A stretch of DNA of 54,049 nt from Symbiodinium natans (taxonomy: Eukaryota; Sar; Dinophyceae; Suessiales; Symbiodiniaceae): positions 1-54,049 of the forward strand of contig CAJNDS010000892.1 of assembly GCA_905221605.1 (NCBI GenBank), given 5' to 3'. The notes under the pieces were generated by a model. The model was not told the DNA's origin. It made no database searches and worked only from the letters and a program-made list of their open reading frames with translations. A program made the translations under genes and the position numbers. Shown here one piece after another: positions 42,601 to 51,500 of this stretch. How positions within the stretch are numbered: the first letter of the stretch is position 1; each line of letters begins with the position of its first letter.

Positions 42601-44990
42601 GAGTCTTGGTGGCTTCGGAGTTTAGGCGGTCTAGGGGGTCTGGGAGTGTAGGGGATCCAGGAGTTTCGGGGGTTTAGGTCCTGGGGGGGGACTCCCAGAT
42701 CCTTTTTGGGGGTGTCTAGGGTTTTGGGTTTTGGGGTTCAGGATTTCAGGATTTGGGGATGTTGTTCACCAACCCCTTGCCACCACTCGGCTGCTAAACA
42801 GGGCGTTGTGCCCCCCAAACTTGCACTACCCAAACTCCCCTCAACCCTAAACCCTACAAACTACAAACCCTAAACCCTAAACCCTAAACCTTAAACCCTA
42901 AACTACAGGGTTATAGGGTTTAGCATTCAGGCCAAAAAAGCCCGAACCTCCAGGGCTAAGCTTCAGAGCCCCAAGCAGCTCCCGAGTCCTTTGTGGTTTG
43001 CCTTTGAAGCCTGTTGCGGGCGCGCCCCGCCGCATCCCATAAGTCCGCAAAAGCCACCCCAATAAGAACCCAAGCAAAGGGTTTTTCGGGCAGAATTCGG
43101 ATTTGGAAAATTGTGGGGGGTGTCGGATCCCATAATATCCTCAGCCTAAGCCCCAAGCCTGAAACCCCCAAAATTGAGGGGCTTCGGGCCTCCCAAAAAG
43201 CTCCACTGCATCTCAGGTGCCAACAACATAGCGCAACCTGGCTCTTCTGGTCTATTTGTACTCAGGGGCCTTTCTTGGAGGGCATGAATTTCGGGGCTTT
43301 TGGGAATGCTTCGGGCGTGCAGTGGTTCGCAGAGGGATTCCCGGGAGGGCTTCGGCGTCTCATCGGGTTCTCAGGGTGCATCGGGTAGCTTATGGGGTTT
43401 AGGGTTTGGGCTTGGGCGGAGGACGTGCGGGCTTTCTGGTGTTGCAGGTGCTTCCGCGCTTGGTTTTCTCAACAATCTCGGCTGAGGCTGGCAAGGCTTG
43501 CGAGCCTGTGGCCATCGAAAGCAGCATGATGGTTTAGTTTAGGCTTTGGGGCGTCGAGTTTGGGGTTTCCGGCCAGAAGCCACACCCTGCGTTTCGGGAA
43601 GGAGGCGCGTGCAATGCACTGGAAGTGCGTGGTATTGCAAGATCTCACCACTTAACGCAAACTAAGAGCTGAGCCTAGTGCTTTCCCAAAATCTTCAACC
43701 CTCTCTCTCCCTATCTCTCTCTCTCTCCCTCTCTCTCTGTCTCTCTTTTTTTTTCTCCTCTCTCTCTCTCCACACCTTGCAGCTGAGGCACTTCTTCATG
43801 ATCTTCTGGACACTGCACCCTCGTCAGGAGTTGAAACAGATTTGACCCAGAGATCCTCCCAACATCCCTCACCGATTTTAACACACACCCTAAACCCTAA
43901 ACCCTAAACCCTAAACCCTAAACCCTAAACCCTAATCTTCTGCTTAGGACACACCCGAGCTGAGATAACTTACCAAGTCCGTGAGTCCAAAACCCAGCAA
44001 GTGAGGCCCCCCCCCCCCCCCCCCAATCCTCAATGCCCCGAGTTTCTGTCCTAAACCTTCCACCTCTTGACGGGTGTCCATTCGCAGCCCACCCAAAATC
44101 CTCCACCCGAAGGCCGAAATGCCAGCAGCATGGTATCTCAGTAGGCATCCGTACCCATGGAAAGCTTCATATTGCCACAAAAGGACTCTTGGCAAGCCGC
44201 TGCTCAACATGCACCCGGTTTGTTTTTTCAGGGTTTAGGGTTTAGGGTTTAGGGTTTAGGGTTTAGGATCTAGGGTTTAGGGTTTAGGGTTAGGGTTTAC
44301 CGAATTAAGGGTACCTTATTGGGTTCCCTTTTTTTCTTCTAAGGGAATCCGACTATTTGGGATCTATATTAGGGGTCCCCTATTCTCCTAAACCCCCACC
44401 TCTGCAGTGTGGGATCTACCCTTTCTTTGTCTTCTTTGTCCTACAGTTTCCTGAAATCAAGCTCAAGTGAGACTTTTAAGATGTGCGGTGTGTAGTCTTG
44501 TTCTAAGGTGGGGCGTTGGCCTGTGAATTTGCCGCCTCTCCTTGTAGCTCCTTCTTTAGAAAACTGTGCTGAACACCTAACCCCTAAACCCCAAACCTTA
44601 ATCCCTAAACCCTAAACCCCAAGCCCGAAGAAATGCGACCCGCCAGGTTCTCCTGCTTCGCCGTGATTGCACACGTGCTGCTCTTTGGCACCACACCAGA
44701 GGATTTAGGGTTTAGGGTTTAGGGTTTAGGGTTCAGGGTTTAGGGTTTAGGGTTTAGGGCTACAAGGGTTTAGGGTTTAGGGTTTAGGGCTACAAGGGTT
44801 TAGGGTTTAGGGCTACAGACACCGGGCGAAAAGTAGGGATCCAAAGTCCTTCACCCACAAAGAACCGCCAAGGAGCAGGGCAAGGGGAGGATTCCTTGTT
44901 GTGGCTCCTTGTGTAGGGTTTAGGGTTTAGGGTTTAGGGTTTGGGGTTTGGGGTTTGGGGTTTGGGGTTTGTGGTTTAGGGTTTAGTACG
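42601..44990. repeat. telomere-type repeat field, part 12
   Basis: CCCTAAA at 42841-42910, 43887-43936 and 44576-44630. TTTAGGG at 44230-44302, 44704-44820 (with a CTACAAGGG variant) and 44916-44990. The spacer 42950-43690 is the longest and holds overlapping short frames without a domain. A CT-rich run lies at 43698-43772 and a C run at 44007-44024. Confidence 0.88.
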
Positions 44991-45139
44991 TGAAATACAG
45001 AACCCTACGGGGACCAGAAAGCTTAGGCAGCCTAAGTCTGAATCCTAGACCCTCGGATCGCGCCTCGATTTTTTCGAACAAAAGACAGCCTCGGTAACGC
45101 AACAACGTCTCCACCTGAGCGGCCAGGATGCTTCACGCA
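44991..45139 (-). mobile_element. candidate 3' LTR of the copia element
   Basis: On the minus strand a purine tract (GAGGGGGAG) is followed by TGCGTGAAGC, and about 149 bp later by CTGTATTTCA, immediately before telomere-type repeats. TG...CA ends and an upstream polypurine tract are what an LTR needs. The matching 5' LTR would lie beyond the right edge, so this is not confirmed. Confidence 0.35.
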
Positions 45140-45551
45140 CTCCCCCTCACCTGAGACTCCAAGACTCAGGTGATTGGAATGCATCACCAGGAAAACATCA
45201 GCATTCTATATGCCCGAGCCCAGATGGATCGTCCTTTGGTTGCAAAAGTGGACAAAAGCCTCGTTGTACAAATGTTTGACCCTATTTCGAACAGGCCGTT
45301 CTGTTTCGGCAGCCCTTTCTCCTTTGGAGCAGTTCGATGTCGGATCAAGAGGCATCCACGCATGCAAGCAGAGACCGAAAACTATAGCTATGATCCTACA
45401 CCCCCCACAAGACTTAGCTTCATGAGGATTAAAAGCCCAGATATTCTGGAGATAACAGCTGATAGTCTTCGTCTCCTTTGGTTTTTTGGCAGTTGCCAGC
45501 ATCCGCAACTTAGGACACCGCTGATCTTATTCAGAATGCCCCAAAATCAGT
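45140..45551 (-). other. 3' untranslated part of the retroelement
   Basis: Lies between the stop of the polyprotein (45552) and the candidate LTR. No domain in any frame. Contains the hairpin at 45148-45172 and the candidate polypurine tract at about 45140-45147. Confidence 0.4.
45148..45172. repeat. hairpin beside the candidate polypurine tract
   Basis: CACCTGAG and its exact complement CTCAGGTG with a 9-nt loop. Could be an RNA signal near the 3' end of the element. Confidence 0.8.
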
Positions 45552-48500
45552 TCAATCAGAAGAGTCTGTGGAGGACAAGCCATCTCTGTCACGCCTCTCA
45601 AGGTGAGAGCCTAGGAGGCCATAAAATCGTGATTGAACCGCTTCAGGATATTCTTGTACGTCAAACACGTATCCTGCACGCCAGTAGCAGTACAAGATGT
45701 TCGCTCGGTGAGGGATACCTGGATGCAAAGGCCACGGCACCGTTTCGGCGCTGACTGCCTGATCCTGCACTGTCTTTCTACTTCTGCACACACGAAGAGA
45801 TAAGGCACGAACGATTTCCCAGATTCCAATCACGCAGGCAACCCACAGCCACCAGTCCCAGCTCCCGGCTTCTTCAGAGCTAGACCCTTGCTCATCCTCC
45901 AGACACACATCGCCAACCCCAGTGGAGCTACCAGTCGGTTCATCCCACCTGCCGAAAGAAACCGGTTCATCCCCATAGGTTACTACCTCTGCAGAACTAG
46001 GAAGAATGCCGCCCAGGACTAACCAGAGAACATAGAGAAGTACGACCCAGCGCCTATCACTCCTTGGCCGCACACCCCAAATCCTCCCAAAAGTCCCTGC
46101 AAAATCCCCCTTACTCCTACACCAAAGCAGCAAGAACCAACACGCCACAAAACTAACGCTCCACAACTGAACGAATGCCCCAACAAGAGATAAACCGACC
46201 CCGACCCCGACGACCCAAACCACACTTTGCGAACCCTGAACTTGAGTGGAACTCTGACTTTCTTGATTGCTGGTCTGTGCCAGCATTGCATGAAACGACG
46301 TCCATTCACCCTCATTCAGCCCGGTAACAATAGTCTCAACCTCAGCCTGGGACCATCCCTGAAGCGCTATACTAACCTCGTCGTCAGCATAGGTCCCTAT
46401 TAGCACTTCATGCCCAGCTCGGAAGTTCACTCCTAAAGGTTGTGGCTCGTCTGCCTGGGCAAGTCTGGCCTCGGCATCATGAATAACCCATACTTCTTCA
46501 TCGACAGCAGCATCTCCGCTAGACACAGAAAATATCGACGGCTCAGTTGTCGAATCTCCGCTTTCGCTTTCAGAAGAAGACCACCCTTCCCCAAGGAAAA
46601 ATTGACCTTCTACAGGAACCCGGGGACTTACAGCTCTATGGGGCCTATCATCTGGAGTAGGGTCATCTTCTAAGTCAAGGAGATTCAGCACGGAAATGGA
46701 TGGAGACTGCGCAGTGACAATCTCTTCGGACTCAGGCTGGCCGTTCAACGGCGCGTGAAGGAATGCCGCCCGTACGTCGGCGCTCGAAGCTGCCAAACCC
46801 CGGTAAGCGGCAAGGCTTAATGCCGTTCTTACAGTCAAGCTTTCAACACCACTCGGAGGAACCTGCAGACTGCGACTGCCCCCCCCAATCTGCACATCGA
46901 GACTTGGAGGAACCTGCTGACTGCTACTGCTCCCCCCAATCTGCACACCGAGACTTGGAGGAACCTGCTGACTGCTACTGCTCCCCCCAATCTGCACATC
47001 GGGACTTGGAGGAACCTGCTGACTGCTATTGCTCCCCCCAATCTGCACATCGGGACTTGGAGGAACCTGCTGACTGCTATTGCTCCCCCCAATCTGCACA
47101 TCGGGAGTTGGAGGAACCTGCTGACTGCTGCGCTCCCGTTCCTGAAGTTTGCGCTGCGCCTCCAGCAATTCAGTTTCAGAGAACTGTTCAGACCCATCAC
47201 CTTCAGAACCAGCCCTACTTTCAACTTCAGAAGCCAGGGAAACCTCATTTCCAACCCCGAAGTCCTGTTGAGCCTCGGCAGCAAACTCCAAACCCCCAAG
47301 ACTGACAGCATCGCCTACTAATTCCCGCAACTGTTCCCCCCGCCAAAAGCCTCTGAAACCTAAACCAAGGAACCACTGAGCCCAAGCAAGCAAAACCAAA
47401 CCCACCAAAACTCCGAAGAACCAAAGAATCCATTCAATCCTTTCTTCAACTCGCAATGCCGGTTGAGCTCGGACACCAGACAACACAGCAACCAATGCAA
47501 GACCCGCTAAGGTCCGGGGAGAGACAGATCCCTGGGATCCGAAGCTGGAAGACAACCTGCTGACTGTACGGATCGAATCATCTGCCCCAGCTGGCGAAAG
47601 TCTCATTCGCATATTCATTAGTTCCGCAAGCTGAAGAATCCTAGCTCGAGACAGTGGTTTCGTAGCTATATCTGCGAGCTGAATCGATCCTGGAACATAG
47701 GTGACTACTAGAGATCCCGCATCTATACGTTCACGCCCAGCTGCAGCTCTCATGCGAAGATGTCGATTACGCCACCCGAGACTTCCAACAGCAAACGACC
47801 TTACCGCTGCCTGGTTATCACACAAGGCAGAGACCGTGATGTCGGACTCGATCATTTCCTCAATGATGCCCCCAATTGATTCTGCAGCAACTATTCCGGC
47901 GGTGACTGCAACTAGCTCTGCCTCCGTAGAGGACAGAGTCACAAACGGTTGACGACAGGATTCCCAGCATAACACATTTCCTCCCCATAGGATGACCATC
48001 GCTTGGCAAGATCGCCCCCCGTTAGGGGCATGGGAAGCGTCGGTGTACAACTCCAGAGTATTTAAAGTTCGAGGAACCGGAGCGTCAAGCCAGGAATTGT
48101 CGCTTGGCTTCTGGTATTCCAGCCACAGGTCCGCCGTACCATACAAGTAGCGCAGGATTTGATGCCCGCTCTCAATCACAATGCTTGGCGCCTTCACAGC
48201 ATATTGCCCAAGTTTACTGACAGCAAAAGCAATATCGGGTCTGGTTTTCGACGAAGCCCAAAGCAAAGCACCTGTCAGGGCTTGCGCCTTCCGGACAGTC
48301 TCCAACTGCACCTGTTGCTCATTTTCCGGATCAGTCCAATTACTCAAGGGCGCACTTGCACTGCTTGTGACGTCGTATCTTGCAAAAAGCTCCTGCAAAT
48401 AGGAAACCTGCGATATGCGATACCCTCCTCGTTGTAGGGCCTGGATTTCCAACCCACAGAACTTAGTGGCAGCCTCCTCCCGAATCCACTCGGGTTCCGA

Positions 48501-51500
48501 AAGCTTCCACAGCTTCTGTATTTCATCGAAAAGGGCACTAAGGATCACCGATGAAGCGAAACCCAAAAGATCGTCAACGTAAATGATCAAGATACCATGC
48601 CAACGCTCAGTGTCATCCTCGGCAATCTCGCTTTTAGTGATGAACCAAAGCGAATCATCACTGACACCCTGCTGCAAGGCATACCATGCACCGTCACACT
48701 GAAAGGTCAGCACCCGCAATGACTTATCTCGGAACCGGGCCCAAGCCAAGGGAGCTTGTCGTAACCCATACAGTGCTTTACGCACGCGCCATCGATGATT
48801 CGGGGAAAGAATTTTCATGTCTACAAGAATAGATGGAGGCCTGACAATGATAATTTCTTCGGACTCAAGCTCGCCGTCCAACGGCGCGTGAAGGAAGGCC
48901 GTCCTTATGTCGGCGCTCAAAGCTGCCCAACCACGGTAAGCAGCAAAACCTAATGCCGTTCTGACAGTCAAGCTTTCAACGCCACTCGCATAAAGGTTGT
49001 TGGAATCAGGAGAGCCAGTGGGGATGTAGTTCCCACACGCGACACACCTGAATCGGCGTTTCCCAACACCAGCCTTCCTGGTTAGGACTGCCTTTCCTGG
49101 AACCTGGGTTACCCTTTTTCCTTCTTGAATCAACCGCTCAATGTCCGACACGACAATGCGCTCAACAGCCTCATTCGTTTGTTCCAAAGAGACAACTTCC
49201 TCAGTAGCCGAAGGTATCCATAGCACCAATTCACCCTTTGCCTCAGCTAAGCTTACTGTCCTCGTTTGGAGAAAAGCTTCGGCAGGGCTGGTTTGGTCTT
49301 CCGGGTTCAGAGGAACATCCTGATTCAAAGCCTTTAACATACTCCCAGAATTCCTGACAAAGTCATCCCACAGAAGTCCCTCATACCACTCGCGCTGGCA
49401 TTCAACCGACTTCAAGGTCCGAATCAATTCGTAGCCTACATCATCATTTCCAAAACAGCTAAGCTCCTTCACAAGGACTTTACACGCCAAAGCTGAGGAC
49501 AGGTGATTTCTTAAAACGTGCTCACGCCAACCAGGCTTCAACACTTCACAAGGAAACTCAACTTCCCAAAGCCCCTCAGAGGTCAAGTCCTCATCACCCT
49601 CAGCATTAAACTTTGAAATCGAAGCACGCTCTGCAGCGAAAAGGTGATCCAACCCTTTAGAATCGAACCCCAAGCTCTCAAGCTCACGAGCGTATTCGTT
49701 CAGAATCTTCCATGTACCCCGAGGAGCATAGGCAGCAATCACCCACCTATCCTTGCCACACCAAGGTTCAGCGCAATGCCACAATTGACCACTAAAGGTG
49801 CACGGGTTATCATGAATATCCCTGACAAAACCAGCCCTTAAGTCACCCCCCGGCAACTGTCTTAAAACAGGACCCTGGCCATCGGAACTTTCAACCCACA
49901 AGCCACCTCCTTGAAACTCCCCAAGAGCAATCACCCAAACCGGTACCACTCTTTCATTTCTAGCATCCTGGTGCAAAGGGGTAGAGGTGTTACGAGTAAG
50001 GTACAGGGTAGTGTAAGGATGTTCGCAACCCTGAGCTCGAACAAACTTGTTCAAGTAACGCACAAGATCCCCATGATCCTTGGCGAACCTCGACACGCCT
50101 TGAAAACCCCCCTGATTGTACAACCCCATCACAGCACACCTACCTTTTCCACCCAATACCCTTCGATTTGGAGGAGGAAGCTTGTCAGCACACCTTCTAA
50201 GCACCTCTAATGCCTCAACCGTGCTGTAGTCACCAGTCTCAAGCTTATTTCCCAGCCAAACACCAGAATCTCCAAAGAGAAGCTTCACGGTCGTACCATC
50301 AACCTGGAGTTCTTGAAACCCTTCCTCATCCGTAGTTACACCAAGATCCCCATCTGAAGCCTCTTCGGAAAGACTGGAAGACCCTGATTCAAGCCCGGTC
50401 TCAAACTTCGGCCCCTCAGAACTTTCGAAATCTCTCAAACACCCAACGCACTCCCCCCCAGGTGCAAACCTGGCAACAGAAGAGCGGCCGGTTGGCCATC
50501 TGGCGCTCTTAGCAGCCACAGCCCGAACAGCAAAACCCGGCGGGGTTTTGGTAGTCAAACGAAACTTGGGTTTCGGGACTGTCAAAGGATCAACAGGGTA
50601 GACAGTGTTGGTTAGCAAAACACGCTGCTCGGACCCATCCTGGATTAACACCAGGTGCCCACCAGCACAATCAGTTGCAACCCCCAGGTACTTGCCCGGA
50701 ACAGTTCGTGTCTCCCAATGCTTCTTATGACCCGACTTCAAACGCTTTCGCGCATGCAACCATACCCCAAACGGTAAAAGGACAGCCTGTCCCACACCCA
50801 AAGCCTCAGCCATTTGCACAAAGTGTCTTTGCGAAGCATGAAGAATAGCAAATGGCCAAAACTCGATTGGCAGATCGGCAACGCGAAGGAGTTTCCTGGC
50901 ATCTTGCTTCAACCGCTGGACACTGGCCTCTGCCTTATTTCCAGCAGGATCCTCTCCTGCGGTAAATGAGGCACGAATGCCGCGTTCTCGAAGCCACTGA
51001 ATCAAAGCATGGCTCCTCAGCTCTTTAGCACGGTCTGCGAAGTAGCGGTGAACAGGGTACCCAAACGACTCCAACCTGTTGACCAGAGCTTGAACCTGTC
51101 CCATGACTTCAGAGCCACGCTTGGTGCGCAACGGAATCCCAAGAAAAAGGGTTTTCGTGACGACTTTCGGCTCCTCTTCTGCCCCGTCTGCAGCGTTCCC
51201 CGGTAAATCAGGGCCAGGAGCCTTTCTTTCTGCAAACTCAGCTCCGTCTTGTAACGGATCAACCCTAGGGAACGTCTTGCCTCTTACCCTACGGAACAAG
51301 GCCTTACTAGAGAACCCTCCAGCAATCTGCTCATGTACCCCGTCCAGCCACTCAGAGCAATCCTCAGACGCCTCATCGGCTATAGGTCCTACCCCTGCAG
51401 CTTCTTGCTCACACTCAGAAGGACAATACTCAGCTAGATCATCAGGAGGACTCAAATCAGGTCGCAACTCGGGACTCAAGGGTATCGAGTACGCTGCAGC

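Noticed and set aside
21650-44990. True chromosome end
   Set aside because: Blocks occur in both orientations, are short, and are followed by an intact retroelement; nothing marks a terminus.
45170-45754. 194-codon plus-strand frame opposite the polyprotein end
   Set aside because: Half of it is antisense to the copia frame, it has no domain, and codon bias is poor.
46763-47311. Plus- and minus-strand cysteine-rich frames over the 17-residue repeat
   Set aside because: Shadows of the 51-bp repeat in the polyprotein, which carries the true frame.
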